The notes below the pieces were generated by a model. It worked only from the letters and a program-made list of their open reading frames with translations, had not been told where the DNA came from and did not search any database. From contig NC_090565.1 in NCBI RefSeq assembly GCF_017918235.1, positions 434,001 to 498,000 on the forward strand: a stretch of DNA of 64,000 bases. The letters run 5' to 3'. The translations under genes and the position numbers were made by a program. Origin of the DNA: Porcisia hertigi (taxonomy: Eukaryota > Euglenozoa > Kinetoplastea > Trypanosomatida > Trypanosomatidae). Below, one piece after another: positions 37,850 to 46,925 of the stretch (positions are counted from its first letter, which is position 1; every line of letters begins with the position of its first letter).

Positions 37850-40159
37850 ATGCTTTCTCTGCACCCCCCCTACCGCGCATCGTTGTCGCTGACAGACATG
37901 GACGACGCTGAGACAGTGGAATATCTCTCCGAGGACAGCTGCTCAACCACGTCCACATCTTCTCAGGATATGGCCCCCACCACCACCACCACCACGGTGG
38001 ATGCGTTGCTGCCGCTGACCGCCAGCGATAAAGAGGCGCAACTGCGGCGAAAAACGCTGCATGAGTCTTCGTGTATTCCCCTGTTGAGGCCCCAGCCTGC
38101 TTGGCTCGAAGAGTGCGTCGCCACAGGTCAAGGACCGTCCCCGTCTGCGACCGAGATGCTGTGGACTGCCGCACACGCCGACCACCTCACGGTCGCTGTG
38201 CGGTGGCGGGTGATGTTGGCCTCACCAGACACAGAGTGCGCCTCATTCAAGACGACACTTTGGGTGCCGTATGCGGTGCCCCTTGCACAGATCATCACTT
38301 CCAGGACAACCGCCTCGGCGGACACGGCGAACACTCTCACCAGCACGACGAGCAGTAGCGGCTGGACAACGCAGCCGCTTCGCTCGGTGCAGCTGCCGCT
38401 GGGACGCGCGGTATTCCTCCTCGCCGCACAGCTCTCCTCTCTCGTGCCAGGTGCCTGGGGCAGTGAGGTTTCCCGTGAGAGCCTGACTACGGTGGCCAAC
38501 ACGATATCGCGAGCGCAGTGCGCGTTGCACCTGCACTACCTTGCAGTGAATGCACCACGGACACTATCTCCACACCTGGCACGTCCCGTGTGTCGCTCCT
38601 TTGATGTGTTTGCTATCTCTCCCACGACGACTCTTCTCGGAGTGGCTTTGCAACCCCACCAGCGCTACCACATCAAACGGAGAAAGACAAACAACAAGGC
38701 AGCTTACATCACAGAAGACCAACCGTGCGACTCGAATGGCGTGCTCACGCTGCGTCTCGGACCATATTGCCATGCGGATGTGGCGTTGGACGGGGTGCCA
38801 CCCGATCCTCGCCTCAGCGATGAGGGCAACACGCGTCCCTCCATCGACCCAAACACCAACAACTGCGGCCATGAACGTACCATGTGGAATGTTCGGACGC
38901 CATACGCTGCGGCAGTCCTTCGGTCGTCTGCACGCCAGAGTGGTGTAGAAGGCAAACGCCCTTCAACTGCGATGTCGCTTCATTGTGACTCAGCAGCGTC
39001 CCTCATCACTGGTGAAAGTACCGCCGTCTTGGCAACGCTATCGAATACATCGGAACCTGTCACGCTGAGCGACACCAGCGACTATGAGCACAACGAAGCT
39101 ATGGTCTCCCCGAGTCAAACGTTGGCAGCCACGCCGTCCCACACACTCACAAGAGTCCCTCCAGGCGCAGCACCCCGCAAGTCACGGAAGCGGCAACGGC
39201 CAACGACTACTCGAGGGCATGCCACCAAAGCGGTGATTGGGCGAGGGGTCGACACAGATGTGGAACCGGTGGTGATGGTGGGTAACGATGGCGACGCAGA
39301 CGCCGCCGCCGTGCCGCCTGGTAGCGTGGTTCTCTTCACGACAGGGATGCGGCTAAGCAGTGCCGAGGAGGAGGCCCTCAAAGAGCTCGGCGCTCTCGTG
39401 AACCCGCACCTCCGTTTTGCGCGCTACGCCAGCGTTCTCGTGGCGAAGCGCCCGCTCCTGCGCAGCGTAAAGCTGCTCACCGCTCTGCCGTACATCCAAA
39501 ATGTGGTGCATCAAGGCTGGCTCGATGCGGTGCTGCACGCAGGCACCCTCAACATCCCAGTGGAAGGGTTCGCGTATCGTGAACGAAAGATGGTTGGCAG
39601 CATTGAGAGTGACAACAACTTCGATCTTCGCGAAACAATGAACAGATCCCCAACGGAGCGCCAGCGGCTCTTCGCGCAGCAACGGTTCTGGGTCCACAAG
39701 TCTGCATCCCCGCAGGATCCACCAATGAACGATCTGAAGACAGTGCTGGTGGCCTCAGGGGGACTCATAACGCGGCGCGCCCTCGACGCAAACGTCTTTG
39801 TCCTTCCGAACAACAAACCCAGCCTTCCGTGCTGGCGCGGCGTCGCGCAGCAGCTCGGTGGCCCCGGCAAAGTGCCCACCTCGTCTACGTCGGTGATGTC
39901 GACACTCGCACAGTGCAAGCAAGCGGGCGTCTTGTTTGTGGTGCCAGACGACATCTTCAAGTGCGTGCTGCAGCAGCGACGCCTCTCTGCTTCCTCTATC
40001 ACTCTTCCACGTCAGTTCCTGACAGAGGGCGCCGCCACGCGAGGCAGCACCAGAGCCGCCAGCAATGGGCGCCGCTCCTCTCCAGCGGCCCGCAAGACGC
40101 CGCGCACGTCCACGACAAAGAAGACCCCACGTCCTAGTTTGTACGAGCTCAAGCTTTAA
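37850..40159 (+). CDS. Tandem-BRCT protein, probable DNA-damage/phosphoprotein-binding factor
   Basis: 769 aa. Residues 1-75 are acidic and Ser/Thr-rich. The middle (about 90-320) may hold a beta-rich domain, and residues 320-480 are a Ser/Thr-rich linker with a basic KSRKRQR patch near 445. Two BRCT domains close the protein: about 488-580 (VVLFTTGMRLSS, LGALV, VLVAKRPL, HQGWLDAVL with the signature Trp) and about 612-710 (KTVLVASGGLITRRALDANVFVL, GVLFVVPDDIFKCVLQ). Tandem BRCTs of this kind (MDC1, BRCA1, PTIP) read phosphoserine at damage sites; the second unit has the SGG turn. Function in trypanosomatids is inferred. The tail is basic. The start may be ATG 37850 or ATG 37898, each preceded by an AG. 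Confidence 0.78.
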   Translation: MLSLHPPYRASLSLTDMDDAETVEYLSEDSCSTTSTSSQDMAPTTTTTTVDALLPLTASDKEAQLRRKTLHESSCIPLLRPQPAWLEECVATGQGPSPSATEMLWTAAHADHLTVAVRWRVMLASPDTECASFKTTLWVPYAVPLAQIITSRTTASADTANTLTSTTSSSGWTTQPLRSVQLPLGRAVFLLAAQLSSLVPGAWGSEVSRESLTTVANTISRAQCALHLHYLAVNAPRTLSPHLARPVCRSFDVFAISPTTTLLGVALQPHQRYHIKRRKTNNKAAYITEDQPCDSNGVLTLRLGPYCHADVALDGVPPDPRLSDEGNTRPSIDPNTNNCGHERTMWNVRTPYAAAVLRSSARQSGVEGKRPSTAMSLHCDSAASLITGESTAVLATLSNTSEPVTLSDTSDYEHNEAMVSPSQTLAATPSHTLTRVPPGAAPRKSRKRQRPTTTRGHATKAVIGRGVDTDVEPVVMVGNDGDADAAAVPPGSVVLFTTGMRLSSAEEEALKELGALVNPHLRFARYASVLVAKRPLLRSVKLLTALPYIQNVVHQGWLDAVLHAGTLNIPVEGFAYRERKMVGSIESDNNFDLRETMNRSPTERQRLFAQQRFWVHKSASPQDPPMNDLKTVLVASGGLITRRALDANVFVLPNNKPSLPCWRGVAQQLGGPGKVPTSSTSVMSTLAQCKQAGVLFVVPDDIFKCVLQQRRLSASSITLPRQFLTEGAATRGSTRAASNGRRSSPAARKTPRTSTTKKTPRPSLYELKL

Positions 40160-40757
40160 GGGTCGGGCCCCCACGAGGCAGATATACGGAGCATGCCGCT
40201 ATGTATGCGCTTGAGTGGGTGTGGCATATATGCAACACCTCGCAGATAACATCGCGGACGGCAAAACACCAACAAGACAACCAGGGCGTTGAGTGGTAAG
40301 GCACTTAAAAAGGGGAGAAGGGAGGGGAGCGGGCGGTCCGTCTTTCGAAGGCTCTGATTCGTGCTTCCATTCGACACCATCACGGCTACGGCCGCCCCAA
40401 CAATATATATGCCTGGTGATGTGGGTATCGAGAGAACACCATGACAATCATGCAACTTGTGAATGATATATATATACATACGTACGTATATATATGTATA
40501 TATATGTATGTGTGTGTGTAAACCCCTGCGTTCAACCACCACCACCAGTGTGTGCGGGGCCCCTCATTCTACAACTACACCACCAATACCTCCTTTTCTC
40601 TCTCTCTCTCTCTCTCCATGCTCTTTCCATCGGATTAGCATCTAAATATTTTCCTTTCCTGCCGTCGGTGTAGCGCCACCGTTGGTGCTGCTTCCGCTCG
40701 CTGGTCGCTGCTGCACACGGGAGAGCGGGAGAAACCACAGCACGAAGGCACGAGCAC
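40160..40757. other. Spacer with TATA tract and two good acceptors
   Basis: An AT-rich tract with an embedded ATACGTACGTAT palindrome at 40468-40512, (TC)n at 40595-40617, TTAG at 40635-40638, then a second C/T tract ending TAG at 40671-40673. Either AG could receive the spliced leader. Confidence 0.55.
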
Positions 40758-42314
40758 ATGTCCCTCCGGTGCCTTTCCGTGGCAGCTCGCAGCGCGCGAT
40801 GTCGCCTTCCCCTCGCGCTGTGCTCCTCCATGACAACGGCATGCACAACGTCAGTGCGTCGCCGCTGTCATCTTCACCGTCTCTGCGAAACCACAAAAGA
40901 TCAGACGAGCACCCCCATCGAATTGGCAGCTGCGGCCGCGGTCGGCGGCCCCGCGCCACCCAACGCGCGCCCCTTAGCGCTCTTTCGATTCCAGTTGGAG
41001 CGCCTTCCACCACAACTGCAGCGTGAGTTTGACATCGATGCCAATCAGCGCGCTCTCCGCCATTTGTGGCGCCCCACACGCGCGGGTGCCGGTACCGGCG
41101 AATCCCCAGCAGCCCTGCTCGACCTGCCCGTGACGCCATCCAGTGCTCATCCCGTCCTCTGGCGCTGCACGCGGTGTCGGACGCAGTGGTCGGCACGGCC
41201 CTCAGAGCGCACGAATGCCCAAATCGCAGACGCCCACCGATGCCCGCGCTGCTACGGTGGCGAACGTTTTTCGTCCGATCCCCTCAACACCGAGAGCCCA
41301 CCGGACCCCACAGCACAGCCCGAGTCGTCGTCTCAGCCGACTGCCGCTTCCACCGGCACCAGCCTCTTGTGCGACTCGTACCCGTTACTCGCTGCACAGT
41401 GGGACCCCCTGCGCAATCGGCTTCTACAGAATCAGGTGCTTCAATCCGTGACAGAGGTGCACACGTCTTCTGCCTCCTCGGTGTGGTGGCGCTGCCCGCT
41501 GTGCTGCTCTTCGTGGCTAGAATCGGTCTCGAGTCGTGTGGCCCGGTTCGGTCTCGCAATGCAGCGCCATTCTGTGCATTCAAAGCAGGGCCTGTCAGAT
41601 CTCAGCACCACCCTCGGTGGATGCCCTCACGGGTCCGCTCGCGAGCTGGTGCCCCTCTGCCCATCGTGTGAGCGTCGAGGAGCTAGTGCCTCTAGTAGCG
41701 TCACCCCTACTGGCCCGCGACGGTGGCTCTCTGAGGACACTCTGCTGCTCGGGGAAGCGCTTCTGCGTCCACACCAAGACCCTCAGCAGATCTCGCTGAC
41801 CAGCGAGATGACGCTGCAGTGGCGGTGCCGCAACTGCCAGCTCGAGTACGCCTCCACCGTAGCGAACCGCTTCCTCCGCCATGAGAGATGCCCACAGTGC
41901 TCAGGCAAGACGAAGTCGTTGCTGAACCTGCTAGTGGTGCAGCGGCCTGATGTGATGAAGGAGGTCAGCAAGCACATCTCTCGTACGCGACTGCGCTTCA
42001 TCACGGTCCACGATGATATCGAGCTCCCGTTTGTGTGCCGCACCTGCTACGCACCATACCGCATGACCGCGCGCGCTCGCTGCGCCGTTCCCCGTGGTGT
42101 GCCAGCGTGCTCCAAGTGCTTTCTGACAAGCTCACAAGTACTCACCGAGGCCCAACAGCAGCAACAGCAAAGAGGCGTTACAGCACTACCGGCTCGAATC
42201 CGACGACGAGTCCGGCAGAAGGCACTGCAGCTCAGCCGTAGCAACCGCCATCAGGAGCGCCTCGCTGCAACGGCGAATGAGCTAAGCCACCGTGACAACG
42301 CCCTGAAGGACTGA
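40758..42314 (+). CDS. Probable mitochondrial protein with four zinc-ribbon/treble-clef units
   Basis: 518 aa. The N-terminus (MSLRCLSVAARSARCRLPLAL...SVRRRCHLHRLC) is rich in Arg/Ser/Ala with no acid for about 40 residues, as in mitochondrial presequences. Four CxxC...CxxC units follow: WRCTRC..CPRC (about 133-168), WWRCPLC..CPSC (about 243-318), WRCRNC..CPQC (about 354-386) and VCRTC..CSKC (about 425-454). Before the second is LAAQWDPLRN, and each unit has an aromatic residue before the first Cys. This is the L..eWh..N...vWW.C pattern of the DUF4379-type probable zinc-ribbon family, also found next to homing endonucleases and in kinetoplastid mitochondrial proteins. RNA or ribosome binding is plausible but inferred. 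The C-terminus is basic and helical. The 3' UTR holds the antisense retroposon. Confidence 0.78.
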   Translation: MSLRCLSVAARSARCRLPLALCSSMTTACTTSVRRRCHLHRLCETTKDQTSTPIELAAAAAVGGPAPPNARPLALFRFQLERLPPQLQREFDIDANQRALRHLWRPTRAGAGTGESPAALLDLPVTPSSAHPVLWRCTRCRTQWSARPSERTNAQIADAHRCPRCYGGERFSSDPLNTESPPDPTAQPESSSQPTAASTGTSLLCDSYPLLAAQWDPLRNRLLQNQVLQSVTEVHTSSASSVWWRCPLCCSSWLESVSSRVARFGLAMQRHSVHSKQGLSDLSTTLGGCPHGSARELVPLCPSCERRGASASSSVTPTGPRRWLSEDTLLLGEALLRPHQDPQQISLTSEMTLQWRCRNCQLEYASTVANRFLRHERCPQCSGKTKSLLNLLVVQRPDVMKEVSKHISRTRLRFITVHDDIELPFVCRTCYAPYRMTARARCAVPRGVPACSKCFLTSSQVLTEAQQQQQQRGVTALPARIRRRVRQKALQLSRSNRHQERLAATANELSHRDNALKD

Positions 42315-42418
42315 GAGCCCACTATGGGTAGAGTGGGGGGGGGGTGTAGGCGTCAGCTTCAGGTTGTCTGCCTCCGTTTGGACCTCCCGAAAACTACGAT
42401 GGCAGATGTTTGACCATC
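42315..42418. other. Start of 3' UTR before the retroposon
   Basis: A G9 run near 42338-42346; otherwise mixed sequence up to the T run at 42419. No gene. Confidence 0.5.
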
Positions 42419-43473
42419 TTTTTTTTTTATCTGAGTGCGTTCATTCTGCACGTGCCCCTTCCCAGGGACAAACGTTTTCAGAACACCTTCACTTCTCCGT
42501 CTCTCATCCTCTGCAGGAGGGGGGGGGTTGATGGATGTCCCCCAGCATATTCACCACAGGGCCTCCTCCTCTCAGCCTGCCGGTGCAATTGAAACGCGGG
42601 CGAGTCCCGCACCCTCAACACGTCGTCCCGACAGGCCGCACTCTGTGCAGCTCCCGATGGTCAGCCCTGGAGCAAAAAAGTAAAATGTGGATCGCTGCCA
42701 GTCCGCCGCTCGGTGTCATTATCATGGGGGTGAAGAGTGTCGTCGATTAACGCAGTTGGCGCTTAATGTTGCTCTCGTCATCTTCTGGATTGGAAATCTC
42801 GGTCGGATCCGCGAGGCCGAATAGACGGCTGGGGTACACCGCCAATCGCTTGGACTGGACAACCCCATGCACCGGACCATCTTCTATGCCACACTCTCTC
42901 CCAACGGTGGCTAGTGCGGGACAGACCAATAGGTGAGTCAAGGACTCCTCGCAGATCTCTTTCCGTGGGTCATGGGGGATGGCGGGTGCAGCTTGGCCAT
43001 GGGAGACTGTTGGATGCTGCGTGAGACACTGTTCATCTGCAGGTGTGCGCGGACAGCGCGGGCATCTGTGGTGTATCTCGCGGCAGGCTCCCTGCGTTGA
43101 TCGGTCCCACCCGGCATCTTGCGTTGGGCCACTGTGCCCTCGTTGTGGTGCGTGCGGGGATGCGCCAGACAATAATGGTCCACCGTTTATACTTTCGGGC
43201 CTGGGTTTTGCTCGATGCCCCATCGCCAAGGAACAAGAGGCGTCTGCTGGTACCGGGTTGGGCACGCCTGGACGTCCAGCGGGGGGGGGAGTGTTGTCGA
43301 GCGTGTGCTGTCACCCCAGATCGCTGGTGATGCTGCAAACTCCCAATCTGGTTGCCGGGAGCTGGATGCCCGCCACAGCCCTTGCGGCCCGGGAGTCATA
43401 CAGGTGCTTGGCTTCCTCCACGACGGGGTACTGGGCCCTGGGACCACAGTGAGGTGATCAGCATCACCAGGGG
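42419..43473 (-). mobile_element. Degenerate L1Tc/ingi-clade retroposon (SIDER/DIRE type), antisense
   Basis: On the minus strand the 5' end lies near 43473 (CCCTGGTGATGC...). About 25 bases in, the sequence CACCTCA-C-TGTGGTCCCAGGG, then CCAGTAC and GGAGGAAGCCAAGCAC, follows the 77-79-base signature shared by L1Tc, ingi, DIRE and SIDER elements as I remember it. Further in is a 2A-like GIEQNPGP (43196-43219). A Cys/His finger (CPRC near 43064, HLLVC near 42920) resembles the C-terminal finger of ingi/L1Tc proteins. 5' and 3' ends of the parent thus lie about 0.5 kb apart, as expected for an internally deleted non-autonomous copy. The lower end is put at the T10 run 42419-42428 (A tail on the minus strand), which is uncertain. 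No clear target duplication seen. It lies in the spacer between the zinc-ribbon and APC5-like genes, where SIDERs can affect mRNA stability. Confidence 0.72.
43401..43473 (-). promoter_or_regulatory. Pr77-like 5' signature of the retroposon
   Basis: Matches in order (minus strand) CACCTCA, GTGGT-CCAGGG, AGTAC and GAGGAAGCCA-GCAC of the L1Tc 5' end. In L1Tc this region is an internal promoter and, as RNA, an HDV-like ribozyme. Whether this copy keeps either activity cannot be told. Confidence 0.6.
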
Positions 43474-43670
43474 ATGCCGCGGACTATGTGATAGAATTGC
43501 TTCTCGCTTCATCTCACCCTCCCGCCCCCCCACCCCAACCTGCTCAATCCTTCGATGACACCATCGGGGAGGAACCACACATCCACCACTGCAGCCCCTG
43601 TACGTTTTTCTCTTGCCGGCTTCACCTTCCCCTTCTACACACTCCCCCCCCCCTTACCTGTGTCGTGATT
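43474..43670. other. Leader of the APC5-like gene
   Basis: C/T tracts at 43505-43540 and 43600-43660, including a C run just before the ATG at 43671. No clear AG between the last tract and the ATG, so the acceptor probably lies earlier (for example near 43542 or 43592). Confidence 0.45.
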
Positions 43671-46600
43671 ATGGACGTCGACGTAGCCTACGCTGAGTCG
43701 GTACCGCGTTACGTCGATCTCGCGCTGTTTCTCTGCGGCGAGACACTGAAGCACATTCGCGCTGAACTCCAACAACACCCAGCGGCAGCGGCAACACTCT
43801 ATGCGTGGCACTTTCACAAGGTATGCTTTCTGCACGTGCTGCCAAACGACAAAGATGCCGGCATAGAGGATGTTGCGGCAGAGAACGACGCCATCGTCGC
43901 CGCACCACCCACGGGTGCATTGTATACGAGCCCCTCGAGTGCTGCCGCGCCACCAAGCCAAATAGATGAAGAGGCCCTGTGGGGCGTTGCACCGCTGCCG
44001 TCGGTGCCGAGCTCGAAGGAAGTCAGTTTTCGACGCGCCTACGCACAGCTGCGCTGCCCGAACGGCGTCGATGCGTTGATGAGAGCGAACGAAAAGCCGG
44101 ATGCGCTAGCCACGCGAGCAGAAAGCGACACCTTCCTCGGAGAAGGTGGCGGCACTAGTCAAGTCGCAGGGCAGGTGCACCCGCGCTCCCCGCGCGAGAC
44201 GGAGAACGAGTGGAACACAGATGAAGCGTCGTCACTGTCGGCCCTTCTCAGCGCCACACCCACCGACGTGGGATTCGCGCTGCTGTGTGATTTTCTGCGA
44301 ACGGCATCGCAGGCGGGCGGGGCATCGCTTGTGCGGCGTCTCGCCGCCGCTCTGTGTAGCGTGGTTGTCGGGCCAAAGGGCATCGCCGCCACGCCGGATG
44401 CACACCTTTCGCGGGTCGGGGTACTGCCATCGTCCCGCCCTATCACCGTTGCACAGCTCTCGGATCTCTTTGATGCAGACCTCCTCGATGAAGAACCTGC
44501 TGCCGAGGCGGGTAACGTCACCCGCAGCTTCCACATTTGGGTGAACTACGAGTGGGCCAGTGCGTCGTTTGCACGACAGACACAACTGGTGGTCGCGGTG
44601 AAGAAGTGGGTGGCCACTCTTTGCCGCTGCTGCGATGACAATTCGATGCAGTGGCTACTAGCACCAAGGCAGCGTCTCCCCGCATCGATGCCGCTGTCCC
44701 CACATTCGTGTGCCGCTCCTATCAACGTGCGGCGGATGCATGCAACACTAGAGAGCGTCTTCGAGGGCCATGCAACCACCCGTGCCATGCTGCTGGAGTT
44801 GTCCTTGGCGCAGCGCACACCACACCTCGCCGACAACGCACTCGCTAAGCTGCTCTTTCTCCAAGGGCCACCGACGTCGGCGTTGATGACGCAAGCGGAG
44901 CTTAGCAATCGCGGCACTCAACCCATCCTCATGTGCATCACCAGTGGCATGCTCCTGTATGCCCAATACTACCTGTCTTTCCGCTCTCTGGCAGTTGCGC
45001 AGCAGTGCACGCGCGTGGCGCTGCAGGTCGCTCAAGAAGTGCAGTCGAACGCCATACTTGCATTGGCTCACTACACCGCACACGTGGTGGCTACACTGCA
45101 AGGCAGACCTGCCGACGCCGCCAACAGTATATCGATTGCCCTCCAGCTAACATTGCCGAATGGGCCAAGCGGCAACAGTGGACAGAGCAGCGGCCCCGCC
45201 GACGGGCCCCTGTCGCCGCCGGCATCGGTGATGTCGGGTATGGATGCCCAAATGGCGAGCCTTGCCTTTGTCGGGGCAGCCCAGCTGCTTCTATTTTTCC
45301 CTGGCGCAGTAGGCCCGGCGCTGCGCTCCCTCCTCTCCAACGGCTATAGGAGCGGTGGTGGTGCCGCCGATGATGGCGGTGCAGAAGCACTACGCACGCG
45401 AGGCGCGGAAGGCGGGCACTCTGAGGAGCCAAACGACCTCTCCGCGAAGCAGGGCGGCACTGTTGCCGAACAAACGGTCGCCCATTCTATCCGACACTCG
45501 CTGCTGTGCGCCCATGCCGCGCTGCTGGAAGCGCCTCCAGTAGAGGGCCGATGGATGGGCATTGTCGCAAGTCTGCAGCGAGAGACGCTGCTGCTCATTG
45601 GTGCGATATACGGCATAGTGTCGTCTCCGCTAGCCATCACGACGGCATCGCTCGGCGAGCTATTAGAGGAGGTGAGGGAGGAGACCTTGACTGCGTCGCC
45701 AGTGTACAGCCACCACCCAAGTCGCATGTTGCTGTGGGAGGCTCTGCGGCACGCTGCTCACTATGCGTTGGCTTTGCAAGAAGGGTTTCTCGCACCTGTG
45801 AGGTGCACTGCGAATACCACCAGCGATTCGGCCACGTTGAGCGACGCGCTGCAGAGCCTGCGATCAGCGCTCACAGCGGTCAATGACCACTACGGTGCCT
45901 CTGCATTAGCCGCAGCCAACGAGACTATGTTCTTCTCGTTGGTGGTCCGGTACTGCTCGGGGTGTCAGCTCTACAGGAACGGCTACATAGCCGCCGCGTA
46001 CGATGTGTGGTCGAGATTGGCAGGAGTCCTTAATTCAGGTGCCTGCACCGATGACATGGAGGGGAACGACGACGACGACGAATACCCGGCGGCCCACAAT
46101 CCTGCCAACGCAACCGGGGCAGCAAACCTTTCGGGCTCTATGAAAGGCGTGGATGCGGCGTGCTTGTGGACACCAGACCATCTACTCTTGTATTCCGCCG
46201 TGCAGCGCCGGCGCGCCGAGGCGGCAGTCTTCCTTGGCTACATCGCAGTTCCCCACAGACTGCAGAAGGAGCTGCTCGCCGTCTCCTCAGAGTATGCGTT
46301 TCCTTTCGGTGTTCTCACTTCGAAGCTGATTGAGGCTCAAGTGCTTCAGCAGAATGGGCGCTTCAGCGCCTCGCTCACTGTGGCACGCCATGTTGAGCGA
46401 GCGGCGACGCGTATCGGCTACCCGAGTCTCTGTGAAGCGGCGCGTGCACTTGAGGTGACAGCGTACGGCAACAGCGGCTGCTGGAGAGGGGCGCAACGCA
46501 CTTTAGCGCGCTGCCGCCCAACCACGGCACCCCAGCGCACGTTTGTTCTGTTGCAACAGTACGCAGCCCATCTGGAGCCGCTGCTGTTGTCCACACCAGG

Positions 46601-46925
46601 GCGAACGGAGAAAATCGAGTGCCTGACACGCAGTTGGATTGACGTGCTCGTGAGAGAAGGCCTCGTAGCGGCGGGGGCGGTACCGGACAATGGCGACTTG
46701 CGCGTTTGTGACACTGCCGCGGGAATAACGGCTGTGGACAAGCTGTGCCTCTACAGCTCTCTCACGCGAGCGTGTGCGCTCCTTGGGTATCCCATCGACG
46801 CCATCGCAAAGAGGACGGCCAACTGCCTAGAGATGCTGAGCGCGAGACAGAATATCCCTACACCGGATTTGTGCATCCATGGCGGCTGCGAGGAGCTCTG
46901 CGAGGGCAGTCTTTATTGTGGGTAG
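43671..46925 (+). CDS. APC5-like TPR protein (anaphase-promoting complex subunit)
   Basis: 1084 aa, almost wholly alpha-helical. The N-terminus (YVDLALFLCGETLKHI) is followed by acidic and Ser-rich loops. In the middle (about 344-484) comes the block ILMCITSGMLLYAQYYLSFRSLAVAQQC, then ALQVAQEVQSNAILALAHYTAHVV. It fits the APC5 signature, where a TPR pair reads AL.NLA.LH..FG...QA..AL.EAI..AQE..D...L.....WL. Further TPR-like helices run to the C-terminus, with an acidic insert GNDDDDEY near 800 and an unusual Cys-rich end (CIHGGCEELCEGSLYC). APC5 is a scaffold TPR subunit of the ubiquitin ligase APC/C that controls mitosis. The assignment rests on one region and overall layout, so another TPR scaffold remains possible. 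The upstream frame from 43488 is leader. Confidence 0.62.
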   Translation: MDVDVAYAESVPRYVDLALFLCGETLKHIRAELQQHPAAAATLYAWHFHKVCFLHVLPNDKDAGIEDVAAENDAIVAAPPTGALYTSPSSAAAPPSQIDEEALWGVAPLPSVPSSKEVSFRRAYAQLRCPNGVDALMRANEKPDALATRAESDTFLGEGGGTSQVAGQVHPRSPRETENEWNTDEASSLSALLSATPTDVGFALLCDFLRTASQAGGASLVRRLAAALCSVVVGPKGIAATPDAHLSRVGVLPSSRPITVAQLSDLFDADLLDEEPAAEAGNVTRSFHIWVNYEWASASFARQTQLVVAVKKWVATLCRCCDDNSMQWLLAPRQRLPASMPLSPHSCAAPINVRRMHATLESVFEGHATTRAMLLELSLAQRTPHLADNALAKLLFLQGPPTSALMTQAELSNRGTQPILMCITSGMLLYAQYYLSFRSLAVAQQCTRVALQVAQEVQSNAILALAHYTAHVVATLQGRPADAANSISIALQLTLPNGPSGNSGQSSGPADGPLSPPASVMSGMDAQMASLAFVGAAQLLLFFPGAVGPALRSLLSNGYRSGGGAADDGGAEALRTRGAEGGHSEEPNDLSAKQGGTVAEQTVAHSIRHSLLCAHAALLEAPPVEGRWMGIVASLQRETLLLIGAIYGIVSSPLAITTASLGELLEEVREETLTASPVYSHHPSRMLLWEALRHAAHYALALQEGFLAPVRCTANTTSDSATLSDALQSLRSALTAVNDHYGASALAAANETMFFSLVVRYCSGCQLYRNGYIAAAYDVWSRLAGVLNSGACTDDMEGNDDDDEYPAAHNPANATGAANLSGSMKGVDAACLWTPDHLLLYSAVQRRRAEAAVFLGYIAVPHRLQKELLAVSSEYAFPFGVLTSKLIEAQVLQQNGRFSASLTVARHVERAATRIGYPSLCEAARALEVTAYGNSGCWRGAQRTLARCRPTTAPQRTFVLLQQYAAHLEPLLLSTPGRTEKIECLTRSWIDVLVREGLVAAGAVPDNGDLRVCDTAAGITAVDKLCLYSSLTRACALLGYPIDAIAKRTANCLEMLSARQNIPTPDLCIHGGCEELCEGSLYCG

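Noticed and set aside
42400-43490. Target-site duplication around the retroposon
   Set aside because: The bases next to 43473 and next to the T run at 42419 do not match convincingly, so either the lower end is misplaced or the duplication has decayed.
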